A stretch of 48,401 bases of DNA from CAYFJO01 sp964343305 (GTDB taxonomy: Bacteria; Planctomycetota; Planctomycetia; Pirellulales; Pirellulaceae), in contig CAYFJO010000028.1 in NCBI GenBank assembly GCA_964343305.1, positions 1 to 48,401 of the forward strand, read 5' to 3'. Below the pieces are notes generated by a model. It was not told where the DNA came from. It saw only the letters and a list, made by a program, of their open reading frames with translations, and did no database searches. Shown in pieces: positions 8,452-18,239 of this stretch. Position numbers and translations under genes: made by a program. The stretch's first letter is position 1; every line of letters starts with the position of its first letter.

Positions 8452-11382
8452 TCACCTAAATGTTGCCAAATATGCCAATAAGTCAGCCATCGACCGCGAA
8501 TCAATCTGCTTTTCAAGACCTTCTGGCATGAATGACAGCCCGGTGCTGCGCAAGTTCTCGATGCTGACCCGCAAGATCGTTTCGCTGCTGCCATCAGCAC
8601 GCACCAGGCGAATGCTGTTGGCCGTCTCTTCGACAATCATGCCCGCGACCGTGCGTCCATCGTTTGTCACCAGCACATAGCTGGCAAACTTCGGTTTCAA
8701 CTCGCGATTCGGATCGAGAATATCCGCCAACGTCGCTTCAGCCGGACGGTTGCCAATGCCCGCCAGATCCGCTCCGACCGACTTGCCATCGCCATCCAAC
8801 TTGTGACATGCCGCACAGTTCTTTTTGAACAATGCCTTGCCGCGATCAACATCTCCATTCATTCGCAAAGACGTTTGGTACGCCGCCACAATCCTGTCAC
8901 GTCCCGGCGTCAGAGATTGCAACAGCTTTTCCGCGAGACGTCGAATGCGGGTGTTCGGATGATCTTTCAGCAATACCAGTCGTGATCGTTGGAAGTCACT
9001 AAGTGCGATTGTTTTCCGGGTAACCAATTCCAGCGTCGCAAGCGTCCAATGGTCACGAGCAAACAACGTCTCGATCGCTTGTGCTCGCAACATGGGACTC
9101 AGCCGCGGCCAGCTTTTGTGAATTAAAGTAGCGACGCCAGGATCATCAATCTTGGCCATCGAACGGACTGCCGCTGATTGGATTCGCGGCGGCTGGCGCA
9201 ATTGAATCAACTCCGAGAACAGCCAGCGATCAAACTTGGCAAGCGAGAGCGTTTGGACGGCTTCGACGCGAGCATCGATGGGCGCGTCATCGTCGACCGC
9301 AATCTTTCGAGCGTCGCGGGTGAGACTGGCAAGCAGTTTGCTGGAATCGGCCGTGAGAAACTGGCGTTTTACTTCGCCGCTCGCACGCCGCAGCATGGCA
9401 CTCGAGATCATCTTCTTGGTTGACCGCTCGTTGTCGGGAATCGAAGCAAGACTTTTCAGCAACAGCGCGATTTCACTGCTGCGTCCACCCGCGCCGATTT
9501 GTGCCGCCAGCGATCCGAGCATTCGTTGCCCCTCGTCGCTTGTGCGAAACTTTTGCTTTGATGACAGTGCAGATAAAATATCGCCCGCACCATGCGCCAA
9601 CGAACTTTGCACGGCCGTGCGCATCCACGGGCTCTCGGCATGGTTGACCGCCAATTGAGCCAACGCCTCGTTTCGCGGCAGACAAGACAGAACCGCACCC
9701 AAGGAAAACGCCAGTTGATATCGCACACGCGGATTGTCGTCATCCGTCATCGAATACATCTTGGCACGCAGCTCCGGCGCGTCGCTGACGATCGACTCAG
9801 CAAGCCGCAAAGCGTGAATGCGCACGTCAGGATGCGAATCGGCCAGGCGCGGCAAGACGATTTCGCTCGACAGTTGTCCGAGTCCATCGAGTGCGCACAT
9901 CGCGTGAACTCGCGCGACCGGCAACTTCGAATTGGCCGCAAGTTTTTTCAGCTCAGTCGCCGCTCGCCGATCTTGCCGCTCGTACAACAACCGAGCCGCT
10001 GTGTCGCGATGCCATCCATTCGGATGCTCAAGCAGCCCGACAAGTTCATCGTAGCACAGGCTGCCTAGCCTGTCGGTTGTAGTGCGCGCGACAGGCTGGT
10101 CAGCCTGTCCCACGTAAACGATCCGGTAAATCCGCCCACGATCCGTGCCGCTCGCCGGATCGATCTTCTCAAGCATCCGCTTCGGCACAAACGCCGCACC
10201 TTCGATCAGTTCACGATACATATCCACGACAAACAAATTTCCGTCCGGCCCGTTCGCAAACTGAACCGGCCGATACCAAATGTCTGTTGAGGCCAGAAAC
10301 TCGACGTCCTTGTCCGCTCGCAGCGCGACGAGGCCAAGTCGGTCCGACTCCAACTTCGCGCGGTAAACCAGGTTGTTCGTCACCTCGCCCACAAAAAGAT
10401 TGCCGTGGTATTCCTCCGGCCAAGCATCGCCGCGATATATCGTGATGCCGCTGGAAGACGTGAACAATCCGCCAGGCCGGCTACCTTCGTCATCTGGCCG
10501 AGACGCCGCAACGGTTTTTGAACGCTCGATTCGCCACGGCTCCAGCGGGCTGATGCGATGCAGCTTTGCGAGTCGACCTTCGCCATTGATGTTGACCGCG
10601 GCTGCTGGCGGTGCAAACAACGGATTCCGCGCGATGTACCGCCCGTCGTACATCAAAAGCTGCATTGGATGGACGTTCGAACAAAGGAACTTGCGACCAA
10701 AATCGTCAATGCCCATGCCATGTTGGCCGCCGCCGCTAGTCAGTTCAAAGTCGCCCGTGCGCGGATCAAAAACCATACCGCGCGACCGCACCGACACCGC
10801 TTCGTCATCTGGCCGATCCGCGCGACGAATCTCGCCGCCCGCAAAACTGGTCGCAATGTGAATTCGATTGTCCAAACCCCAATGAAACGAATTCAACAAG
10901 CCACCACCGGCGAAGTCGCGTGCAAAGCCGGTCAACACCTTCTTGCGAACATCCGCACGACCATCGCCATCGGTGTCCTTGCAATACAAAACATCCGGTG
11001 CCGCACCAATGAAGACTCCGCCGTCGTAACAAATCACCGAAGTGGGAAACGCAACTTTGTCGAGAAACGTTGTGGACTTTTCATAACGGGCATCGTCGTC
11101 CTTGTCTTCGAGCAGTTTGATTGCGCCCGACGGTTTCGGGGGTTTGAACGCGTATTCGTTGAACTCCGGATACTCGACGACGTATATACGTCCGAATTCA
11201 TCAAACGCCATTGCCACCGGATCACGAATCAACGGCTCGGCGGCGACCAGTTCAATGTGAAAGCCGGGGCGCAGTTGAAACGTCTTCAGTGCTTCGGCGG
11301 GCTCTCTAGGCGCGACGCGAAATGAATCGTCGGCCTGTGAGACAACACAGACCAGCAGCGCGATGAGGACGGCATTATGCAT
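8452..11382 (-). CDS. PVC-type haem-binding dehydrogenase/HEAT/cytochrome c protein
   Basis: A 976-residue exported protein of the large planctomycete family. In order: a signal peptide (MHNAVLIALLVCVVSQA), a beta-propeller 'membrane-bound dehydrogenase' domain (residues about 25-420, with FHIELVAAEPLIRDPVAMAFDE and GPDGNLFVVDMYRELIEG), a HEAT-repeat region (about 445-830), and a C-terminal c-type cytochrome with CAACH at 856-860 followed by the family's GADLAGIG and LADILDPNRE blocks. It probably oxidises a sugar-like substrate in the periplasm and passes electrons through the haem. The start is ATG 11382, where the signal peptide begins; it overlaps the upstream M20 gene by 8 bp, suggesting coupling. 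Residues 424-444, in the linker, are encoded by a palindromic repeat element. Confidence 0.9.
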   Translation of the reverse strand: MHNAVLIALLVCVVSQADDSFRVAPREPAEALKTFQLRPGFHIELVAAEPLIRDPVAMAFDEFGRIYVVEYPEFNEYAFKPPKPSGAIKLLEDKDDDARYEKSTTFLDKVAFPTSVICYDGGVFIGAAPDVLYCKDTDGDGRADVRKKVLTGFARDFAGGGLLNSFHWGLDNRIHIATSFAGGEIRRADRPDDEAVSVRSRGMVFDPRTGDFELTSGGGQHGMGIDDFGRKFLCSNVHPMQLLMYDGRYIARNPLFAPPAAAVNINGEGRLAKLHRISPLEPWRIERSKTVAASRPDDEGSRPGGLFTSSSGITIYRGDAWPEEYHGNLFVGEVTNNLVYRAKLESDRLGLVALRADKDVEFLASTDIWYRPVQFANGPDGNLFVVDMYRELIEGAAFVPKRMLEKIDPASGTDRGRIYRIVYVGQADQPVARTTTDRLGSLCYDELVGLLEHPNGWHRDTAARLLYERQDRRAATELKKLAANSKLPVARVHAMCALDGLGQLSSEIVLPRLADSHPDVRIHALRLAESIVSDAPELRAKMYSMTDDDNPRVRYQLAFSLGAVLSCLPRNEALAQLAVNHAESPWMRTAVQSSLAHGAGDILSALSSKQKFRTSDEGQRMLGSLAAQIGAGGRSSEIALLLKSLASIPDNERSTKKMISSAMLRRASGEVKRQFLTADSSKLLASLTRDARKIAVDDDAPIDARVEAVQTLSLAKFDRWLFSELIQLRQPPRIQSAAVRSMAKIDDPGVATLIHKSWPRLSPMLRAQAIETLFARDHWTLATLELVTRKTIALSDFQRSRLVLLKDHPNTRIRRLAEKLLQSLTPGRDRIVAAYQTSLRMNGDVDRGKALFKKNCAACHKLDGDGKSVGADLAGIGNRPAEATLADILDPNRELKPKFASYVLVTNDGRTVAGMIVEETANSIRLVRADGSSETILRVSIENLRSTGLSFMPEGLEKQIDSRSMADLLAYLATFR
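10051..10113. repeat. Nested palindromic element inside a coding sequence (63 bp, in frame)
   Basis: Two self-complementary halves (ACAGGCT...AGCCTGT at about 10056-10073 and 10091-10108) flank a GC-rich spacer. The ends read GTAG and CCCAC, like the GTAGG family. The element is exactly 21 codons, in phase, and encodes residues 424-444 of the PVC-haem protein without a stop. Confidence 0.8.
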
Positions 11383-12559
11383 CGGCAAGCGATCGGAAGG
11401 CGAAGGCGACGTGAAGAGCCGTGCCCAGCGGCAGCGCGTCTTCGTCGACCTTGAATTTGGGGTGGTGGACACCGTAAATCGCCTCTTGCTCTTCGTTGCG
11501 AACGCCGATTCCCACGAAGCAACCGGGGACCTGTTCTGTGTAGAAAGCAAAATCCTCACCGCCCATGATGGGCGGGATTTCGTTGACATTCGATGCGCCC
11601 AGTAGATCGACGGCGATTTGTTTCGTCAGGTTCCACGACTGGCGGTCGTTCACCGTGGGCGGATAGTCGTTGCCAGGGAATTCGATTTCAAATTGACAGT
11701 TATTTGCGGCCGCGACGTGTGCCGCAATGTCGCGGAGTCTCGTCTGCAAATGCTGGAGATGCTCGGGCGTCAGAGCGCGGACAGTGCCCTTCATCTGGAC
11801 CGCGTCGGGAATCACATTGCAGGCGTCGCCAGCGTGAATGGACGTGACGCTGATCACTGCCGAGTCCAGCGGATCGGTCTCACGCGAGACGATCGTTTGC
11901 AACTCGACAATCAATTTGGCCGCGGGCGTGATCGGGTCGACTGCAAGATGCGGCATGGCCGCGTGGCCACCAACGCCACGCAACGTCATTTCGAAAAACC
12001 CTGATGCCGCGAGAAACACGCCTTCACGCGCGCCAATCGAGCCGGTTGGTAGTTGCGGCCAAACGTGCAAGCCAAAGATCCGTTCGACCCGTGGTTCGTC
12101 CAGTGCGCCTTCGTCACGCATTCGACGTCCGCCCGCTCCGCCTTCTTCGGCGGGTTGAAAGAGGAGTTTGACGGTGCCGGGTATTTTGGACTCGTTGTCT
12201 TTGAGTACTCGCGCCGCTCCGAGCAACATGGCCGTGTGACAGTCGTGCCCACAAGCGTGCATTTTGCCGTCGACTTCGCTGCGGAAGGGGACGTCGGTTT
12301 CTTCCTGGATCGGCAGGGCGTCCATGTCAGCTCGCAGCGCGACGCAGCGTCCGTTGCCGTTGCCGATCGTGGCGAGCACTCCGGTCTCGGCGATTGGGTG
12401 GCGGTAGGTGATGCCGAGTTCGTCGAGGGTGTCGCGGACGAGTTGGCTGGTGCGAACCTCTTCGTACATCAACTCTGGATGTTGATGCAGCGTGCGACGA
12501 CGCTCGACGATCCAGTCGCGGATCGACTGGGCTTGTTGAAGGATTTGGTTTGTTTCCAT
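11375..12559 (-). CDS. M20 family amidohydrolase (IAA-amino acid hydrolase/hippurate hydrolase type)
   Basis: A 394-residue metal-dependent amidohydrolase of the M20D group, which splits N-acyl amino acids. Visible features: RRTLHQHPEL near residue 21, ALRADMDALPI at about 74-84, the metal-site HACGHDCHTAML (Cys103, His105), Glu139 in QPAEEGGAGG, His165 in LHVWP, GGHAAMPHLAVDPI in the lid domain, and His365-His366 in YGVHHPKF. The length is normal for the family. There is no signal peptide, so it is cytoplasmic. Its stop overlaps the start of the PVC-haem gene by 8 bp. The start is ATG 12559. The physiological substrate is unknown. Confidence 0.92.
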   Translation of the reverse strand: METNQILQQAQSIRDWIVERRRTLHQHPELMYEEVRTSQLVRDTLDELGITYRHPIAETGVLATIGNGNGRCVALRADMDALPIQEETDVPFRSEVDGKMHACGHDCHTAMLLGAARVLKDNESKIPGTVKLLFQPAEEGGAGGRRMRDEGALDEPRVERIFGLHVWPQLPTGSIGAREGVFLAASGFFEMTLRGVGGHAAMPHLAVDPITPAAKLIVELQTIVSRETDPLDSAVISVTSIHAGDACNVIPDAVQMKGTVRALTPEHLQHLQTRLRDIAAHVAAANNCQFEIEFPGNDYPPTVNDRQSWNLTKQIAVDLLGASNVNEIPPIMGGEDFAFYTEQVPGCFVGIGVRNEEQEAIYGVHHPKFKVDEDALPLGTALHVAFAFRSLADA

Positions 12560-12886
12560 GCTATTGCCAATCGTTGTCAGGATTCGCAGATTGAGATCGA
12601 TATACTATTGTTACAAAATCAGAACACGAAAACGACTCCATGCACCAAAAGGAGAATACCGGTACCAGAAGTTGGCAAACTTCATGTCTTCGCTGGTTCA
12701 TTTGGATCACGTGAGGACGCCCGTCGTTACACAGAACAGCAATGGGGACCTCAGCCGCCGGACGATGCAAGTGAAGAAGAACATATCGCGCGGGAAGGAG
12801 GGGTGGGAATTTGGTAGAAAGAGCATAACGCTTTGTGGCGAGGAATTCGCCCACGGTTTTCGTTGGTTTTTCTATAGGATCATGGC
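12560..12886. other. Divergent intergenic region, 327 bp
   Basis: Lies between the minus-strand M20 gene and the plus-strand M81 gene and must hold both promoters. I could not pick a convincing -35/-10 pair. Open frames through it have no family resemblance. AGGA about 9 bases before 12887 can serve as the ribosome binding site of the M81 gene. Confidence 0.4.
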
Positions 12887-14395
12887 ATGACCCGAATTGT
12901 CGTTGCCGAATGCAAGCAGGAAGTCTCGTCGTTCAATCCTGTTCCGAGTCACTATGTAGACTTCGACATCTTCCGAGGACAGGAGTTGTTTGACTACCAC
13001 CGGCCAATTCGCGACGAAGTGGGCGGAGCCTTGAGCGTCTTTGACGAGATCGATGGTATTGAAGTCGTGCCAGCTTTTGGTGCGCGAGCGATCACATCTG
13101 GCGGTGCTTTGGCCAGTGCGGATTTCGATCGCATAGCCGGCGAGTTTCTCGAATCGCTCAAGCAAGTGGGCCAGTCCGACGCGGTATATTTTGCTCTGCA
13201 CGGTGCGATGTCGGCGGAAAACGAAGACGACCCTGAAGGCTACCTGCTTGACGAGTCACGAAAGATCTTCGGCGAAGAAATCCCCTTCGTCGTGTCACTC
13301 GACCTGCACGGCATCTTGACCGACAAAATGCTTCAGCACAGCGATGCCGTGGTCGTCTATCACACCTATCCACACGTCGACTTTTTTGAAACCGGCGAGC
13401 GAGCGGCCCGCGTGCTCCTAAGAATTCTCGATGGCGCGAAACCAACCACCGCTCGCGTCAAAATCCCCGCGCTCGTGCGCGGCGACGAATTGATCACGGC
13501 GACTGGAAGTTTCGGCGAGTGTATCCGCGCGGCTCAAGCGATCGAGTCGTGCGGCGGATTGTCCGCCGGCATGTTCATCGGCAACCCGTTTACCGACGTG
13601 CCAGAACTACGATCCAACGCGCTGGTCGTGACGGACGCGGGCGCGGAAGAAGCATCGCGAGCCGCCGTCGAAATGGCTGAGCTGTTCTGGAGCCACCACG
13701 GAAAAATGCAAGTGCCGCTGACCAGCCTCGAAGAAGCCGTCCAAATCGCGTCACAAACGGAAGGCACCGTCGTCCTGATGGACGCCGCCGACGCAACCAG
13801 TTCCGGAGCATCCGGCGACAGCAACGCAATCTTGCGGCAACTCGTCCAGTTAGGCTACACGGGCAAAGCGGTGGTTCCAATTGTCGACGCACCTGCCGCG
13901 GCAAAAGCGTTCGAAGCAGGCGTCGGCAGCACCATTACCACCACTGTTGGCGGCACACTCGATCGCGATCGTTTCGAACCGCTCGAAATCAAAGCCCAAG
14001 TTCGCATGCTTTCCGACGGCCACTTTCTCAGCGAATCGTTCGCCCAGCACTGGTACTCCGGCAATACGGCCGTCCTGCAAGTGGGTAACATTACGCTTGT
14101 CGTCGGCAGCCGCCCGGTCAGCCTTTACGACCGATCGTTCTTTCTCGCCCACGGCCAAGATCCCCAGCGCGCCGACCTGGTCGTCGTCAAATCACCACAC
14201 TGTGAACCTCACATGTTCGCCGACTGGTGCAGCCAGTTGGTTATCGTCGACGCCCCTGGATCAACAAGCGCCAATCTACTCAGCCTCGGTCACACACGAT
14301 GTGCTCGGCCGATCTTTCCGCTTGATGCAGACGTGTCGTTCACGCCAACGACGGACATCTTCCAACGACATGTTCGATTTGGGAAGTCAGCTTAG
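12887..14395 (+). CDS. M81 family metallopeptidase (MlrC-like)
   Basis: A 502-residue protein of the M81/MlrC family, named for the enzyme that degrades linearised microcystin but mostly of unknown substrate. It begins RIVVAECKQEVSSFNP, as the family does, and carries the zinc-site pattern Asp139-x-His141 (SLDLHG) with His163 in YHTYPHVDFFETGERAA. The C-terminal domain contains the expected GKAVVPIVDAPAAAKAFEAGVGSTI and VVKSPHCEPHMF...VDAPGSTSANL blocks. The length is normal. The stop overlaps the stop of the convergent HEAT gene by 4 bp. No signal peptide is seen. It may belong with the divergent amidohydrolase in amide or peptide breakdown, which is an inference. Confidence 0.88.
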   Translation: MTRIVVAECKQEVSSFNPVPSHYVDFDIFRGQELFDYHRPIRDEVGGALSVFDEIDGIEVVPAFGARAITSGGALASADFDRIAGEFLESLKQVGQSDAVYFALHGAMSAENEDDPEGYLLDESRKIFGEEIPFVVSLDLHGILTDKMLQHSDAVVVYHTYPHVDFFETGERAARVLLRILDGAKPTTARVKIPALVRGDELITATGSFGECIRAAQAIESCGGLSAGMFIGNPFTDVPELRSNALVVTDAGAEEASRAAVEMAELFWSHHGKMQVPLTSLEEAVQIASQTEGTVVLMDAADATSSGASGDSNAILRQLVQLGYTGKAVVPIVDAPAAAKAFEAGVGSTITTTVGGTLDRDRFEPLEIKAQVRMLSDGHFLSESFAQHWYSGNTAVLQVGNITLVVGSRPVSLYDRSFFLAHGQDPQRADLVVVKSPHCEPHMFADWCSQLVIVDAPGSTSANLLSLGHTRCARPIFPLDADVSFTPTTDIFQRHVRFGKSA

Positions 14396-16671
14396 TTGAC
14401 GATCTTTTCAATTGCGTCCGTTGCAGCCTTCGTGAGACGTCTATCAGCATGGTTGACAAACTTCCCTAAAACCGGCAGGGCACCTTTCGCATCAAGACCG
14501 ATGTTACCCAACGCCATAATAACTTGGTGACACAAATACGTTTCATCGGAGTTTTCCGCAACGGCAATGAGATCCGGAACAAGCGATGGCCGCTTGTCAA
14601 TCAAAGCGAGCGCAATCTTGGCCCAGATTCTCACACCTTCGGTTTCGGATGACAGACATGCTTCAAGTTGCGGCAGGGCTTGCTGTGCCGCCGGCCCGAT
14701 TTGACCCAATGCGTCGGCAACGTATTCAACGGTCTTCGGGCGGGCTTCGCCTAACGACTTGATCAATTCAGGAACGGCGACGGCACCGATTTTTACGATC
14801 GCGTGTGTGGCCGACGACGGCACGCGGCCACCACTCATTTCGATTGCGTACAACAAATCCGGCACTGCATCGACGGCATCCAGACCCATCGCGCCCAAGG
14901 CATCGGATGCCGCCCACTGAACGTCGTAATCAGGAAAGTGAAGTAACTCCACAAGTTCCGGTATCGCTGCCTTCGCACGTGGACCCATTCGATAGAAAAC
15001 GTCGCACACGCCTTTTTCAGCGAGGTCGGTTGACATGATTTCGAGGAGCACAGGAACGAGCACCTCGGTGAGTTCTGGGACCGGAGCCAATACCTCGGCA
15101 ACCACCAGTCTCATTCGATTGTCATCCGAGTTAAGCAGGTTGCGCAAGCCTGGCACTTGCTCCTCGGATTCGACTCCGATCTTTGAGATCGCGCTCAGTA
15201 CACGACTCGTCCATCGTGTGTAAGCGGGATCGATCTCGGTGGCCAGACTCGGAAGCATAGGCTCGGCAGTGGCCCCCATCCTTTTGATGGCCGACAGCGC
15301 ATGATCTCGTAGGTCCGAAATCGCGAGAGCGTCACAAAGCACTTCTAAGACAGGCTGCGACGTGTCGCCAATTCGTGACATAGCGATGGCGGCGGAAGTA
15401 CGGATAGCGGGGTCTGCATTCGCTAACGCACTCATGAGATGTTCGCGAGTTAGATTCCCTTTGGCGTCAATCTGCCCGAGGATTTCAATGCATTTTGCCT
15501 GTCGTCGCTCGTCCGTTGATGCGTTGAGTAATTCCACAATGCGCGGAATGATCGATTGGGCTTCCGAACCTAATTTGCCAATCGCACGAGCCGCAGCGTC
15601 TCGCACCTCGTCGTCGCGATCGGACTCGAAGGCCGTGAAGAGTGCTTCGAGCGCGGGACTTGCGACCGAACCAACGACTCCCAACGACCATGCAGCAGCA
15701 AATCGAACGGAATCGTCCTCGTCCCCAAGCGCACCGATCAACGACTCGACGACGCCTTCAACACCGTAAAACCCTTTCATGGTTTCGGCTGCCAGACGTC
15801 GGACGCGCGGCTCGGCATGCAACAGGGCACCAGCTATTTGCGGAATTGCGGTCTCTCCACACTTCTTCAAGGCATACATCGTGCCGTGGCAATGTTCATC
15901 GGGACCCGCGAGTTCAAAAGTTGCGACAAGTGCCGGAATGGCCGGCGCCACATGTTCCCCGATTGCTTCCGCGAGGTTGCCCACGGCTTCAACGGCCAGG
16001 CGACGAACCTGCGGATGTTCGTCCGCAAGACGAACGACAAGTGCGTTTAGGGTTGTTTCATCGTGGGGATTAATTGCTTGGACGGCGAATGCAGCATTGG
16101 CCCGAACTTGAGGTGATGAATCTTCAAGAGCCTCAAAGATCATGGGCATCGCGGGCTTGGATAAGCTGCCAAAGTGATAAAGGGCGCGGATAACCTCTGC
16201 TCGTAAGTCATCGTTGTCTTGCCATTCGGATTCCAATTGCGTCCTTTTCAAAATGTCCGCGAGAATGGGAACCGCAACTTTTCCGTCCGCGGAAATTTGG
16301 AAGTCAATCAACGCTTTGATGGCAAAGTAGCACGCTTGTGGGTGAGCGTCTTTCATCACGTGGATGACATGCTCAACGCCAAATTCACCCAGATCATTTA
16401 ACGTTTGGGCGGCTTCTTCCGCCAACTTACGATCTTCAAAAAGACACTTCGCAAGAACTGCGGCGAGAGTTTGCAAGTATTCTCGATGAGAATGCCGGTC
16501 CGCGAGAATCGACAACGCGTAACGCATGTCCTCAGCCGCGCCGACGCGTTCGTTGAGATCGTTTGATTCGAGGTGCAATCGACAATCTTCTAACTCTTGC
16601 AGCGCGTAGGCGGACTCACTGTCGACCTGGCTCTTGACCGATCGATTGTCAGACTCGCTTGAATCGGACAT
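14392..16671 (-). CDS. HEAT-repeat (armadillo-type solenoid) protein
   Basis: A 759-residue protein made almost entirely of tandem HEAT repeats of 35-40 residues (AIPALVATFELAGPDEHCHGTMYALKKCG; VRFAAAWSLGVVG; VRDAAARAIGKLG and many more), beginning about residue 50 after a Ser/Asp-rich head. No catalytic domain, membrane segment or signal peptide is visible, so it is probably a cytoplasmic scaffold or a lyase-type HEAT protein. ATG 16671 is chosen over GTG 16677 because AAGGTGG sits 7 bases upstream of it. The TAA stop overlaps the TAG of the M81 gene tail to tail. Partners unknown. Confidence 0.85.
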   Translation of the reverse strand: MSDSSESDNRSVKSQVDSESAYALQELEDCRLHLESNDLNERVGAAEDMRYALSILADRHSHREYLQTLAAVLAKCLFEDRKLAEEAAQTLNDLGEFGVEHVIHVMKDAHPQACYFAIKALIDFQISADGKVAVPILADILKRTQLESEWQDNDDLRAEVIRALYHFGSLSKPAMPMIFEALEDSSPQVRANAAFAVQAINPHDETTLNALVVRLADEHPQVRRLAVEAVGNLAEAIGEHVAPAIPALVATFELAGPDEHCHGTMYALKKCGETAIPQIAGALLHAEPRVRRLAAETMKGFYGVEGVVESLIGALGDEDDSVRFAAAWSLGVVGSVASPALEALFTAFESDRDDEVRDAAARAIGKLGSEAQSIIPRIVELLNASTDERRQAKCIEILGQIDAKGNLTREHLMSALANADPAIRTSAAIAMSRIGDTSQPVLEVLCDALAISDLRDHALSAIKRMGATAEPMLPSLATEIDPAYTRWTSRVLSAISKIGVESEEQVPGLRNLLNSDDNRMRLVVAEVLAPVPELTEVLVPVLLEIMSTDLAEKGVCDVFYRMGPRAKAAIPELVELLHFPDYDVQWAASDALGAMGLDAVDAVPDLLYAIEMSGGRVPSSATHAIVKIGAVAVPELIKSLGEARPKTVEYVADALGQIGPAAQQALPQLEACLSSETEGVRIWAKIALALIDKRPSLVPDLIAVAENSDETYLCHQVIMALGNIGLDAKGALPVLGKFVNHADRRLTKAATDAIEKIVN

Positions 16672-16709
16672 CTGCACGCCACCTTCGAGATGTTAGGCCA
16701 AATGGACGC

Positions 16710-18011
16710 TTACAAATCCCATCCCTTGCGATACGATTTGCCGAGCAAGTCGTTGGCCGCGGCGATGTTCGTCACTTCGCCTTTTGCGGGATCATAATCA
16801 ATCGTCTCGCCCGTCCGATAGGCGACGTTCCCAAGCAGCACGACCTCGGTGAATGGGCAAGCGTAGCCAAAGTTACTGCCAGTTCGGCTGCCCGTCTTAC
16901 AGGCGTCGATCCATTGTTGATGATGGCCGGGTGATTTTGGCAGGAACGGATCCGGGCCTTTGAAGTCGGCGAATGTGTCTTCCGGCAGCAACTTGGGCGC
17001 GCCGCCGTGCTGGACCGCGATCTTGCCTTGGTCACCGATGAACAGCGTGCCATTCATGGGTAGTTCCGCCGCGATCTTCGCATCTGGTTTGGCCGTGCCT
17101 TCGTACCAAAAAACATCGACCGGCGCAAGTTTCTGTTTGCCCTCGCCGCGCTCGCCGAATTCGAAATGCGTGATCATCCAGGTCGGGCCGCTGTGCGGAT
17201 GGACTTCTGGGCCTTTCGATGTGACTTTCACAGGACCACCAAGTTCGAGCGCCCAAAACGTTGGGTCCATCAAGTGGATCGCCATGTCGCCGATTGCGCC
17301 GCAACCGAAATCCCACCAGCCGCGCCACTTGAAGGGAACGTACGCTGGGTGGTAGTCGCGGTCAGCGGCCGGACCGAGCCACAAGTCCCACTTCAAGTTG
17401 GACGGAATCGGTGGCTTATCAGTCGGCTTCTCGACGCCTTGCGACCACCAACGTCCAGGCCGATCGGTAATAACGTGAACTTCGCTCACCGACCCAATCG
17501 CTCCCGACTTAATTAACTCGACCGTTCGCAGATAGCCCGCATGTTCGTGGTTTTGCGTGCCCATCTGTGTGGCGACTTTCATCTTGGCCGCCATGCCGGC
17601 GATCCGTCGCGCTTCGTTGACAGTGTGGGTCAACGGCTTCTCACAATAAACGTGCAAGCCACGTTGCATCGCACGCACCGTTGCAGGGGCATGATGGTGA
17701 TCGGGCGTCGCCACGACGACGGCATCCAAGTTCTTCTGGTCGAGCAGTTTTCGATAGTCGAAGTACTTTTCAGCTTTAGGATGCTTTGCTGCCGCGCCGT
17801 TGAGCCGACCTTCATCCACGTCGCAAAGCGCAACGATGTTTTCGTGTGCGACGCTAGCGAGGTCACCGGCGCCTCGTCCGCCAACTCCGATGACGCCGAT
17901 GTTAAGTCGCTCGTTCGCTCCCAAAACGCTGCCGGGTTTCAAGAATGGCAACGTGAGACCGGCAGCGACGGATGTTTGAAGAAAACGGCGGCGATTGGTT
18001 GGGCGTGGCAT
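16710..18011 (-). CDS. Tat-exported Gfo/Idh/MocA oxidoreductase
   Basis: A 433-residue NAD(P)-dependent oxidoreductase. A twin-arginine signal (NRRRFLQTSVAAGLTLPFL) precedes a Rossmann fold with GVIGVGGRG and ALCDVDEGR. The family's catalytic segment CEKPLTHTVNEARRIA follows, then the C-terminal beta-sheet domain (WDLWLGPA, WRGWWDFGCGAIGDMAIHLMDP). This subgroup is common in planctomycetes and acts on sugars or inositols in the periplasm; cofactor-bound Tat export is typical. ATG 18011 has AAGGA about 8 bases upstream. It stands alone between the HEAT gene and a repeat element. Confidence 0.93.
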   Translation of the reverse strand: MPRPTNRRRFLQTSVAAGLTLPFLKPGSVLGANERLNIGVIGVGGRGAGDLASVAHENIVALCDVDEGRLNGAAAKHPKAEKYFDYRKLLDQKNLDAVVVATPDHHHAPATVRAMQRGLHVYCEKPLTHTVNEARRIAGMAAKMKVATQMGTQNHEHAGYLRTVELIKSGAIGSVSEVHVITDRPGRWWSQGVEKPTDKPPIPSNLKWDLWLGPAADRDYHPAYVPFKWRGWWDFGCGAIGDMAIHLMDPTFWALELGGPVKVTSKGPEVHPHSGPTWMITHFEFGERGEGKQKLAPVDVFWYEGTAKPDAKIAAELPMNGTLFIGDQGKIAVQHGGAPKLLPEDTFADFKGPDPFLPKSPGHHQQWIDACKTGSRTGSNFGYACPFTEVVLLGNVAYRTGETIDYDPAKGEVTNIAAANDLLGKSYRKGWDL

Positions 18012-18028
18012 GACTCGGTCCTTTGAAA

Positions 18029-18077
18029 GTAGGACGGACTTTCAATCCGTGTAGGACGGTTTGGAAAACCGCCCTAC
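18029..18077. repeat. GTAGG-family double-hairpin element, copy 2
   Basis: GTAGGACGGACTTTCAATCC leads into a second half, GGACGGTTT...AAACCGCCC, ending CCTAC. The first hairpin is decayed: it has a mismatch and lacks the final TCC. It lies in the leader of the Gfo/Idh/MocA gene, 17 bp upstream of its ATG on the minus strand. Confidence 0.75.
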
Positions 18078-18239
18078 AAAGATGCGCGCACGGGGCGCAG
18101 GTGTTAAAGCAGGGAAGTCTAACCTACTGTGATCACGATACGAATTCAAGCGAAATTGATTGGATCGCCGTGTGACGGATGTGCATTCACGTCCGCCAAC
18201 CAACCAGCCAGACCAAGACAGGCTGCCTCATTGGTGTGA

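Noticed and set aside
10558..11325. 255-codon open frame opposite the PVC-haem gene
   Set aside because: The minus strand encodes an unbroken, recognisable dehydrogenase domain; the plus-strand frame has no family features.
12053..12817. 254-codon open frame opposite the M20 amidohydrolase
   Set aside because: Antisense to intact metal-site motifs, and it extends into the divergent promoter region. No family resemblance.
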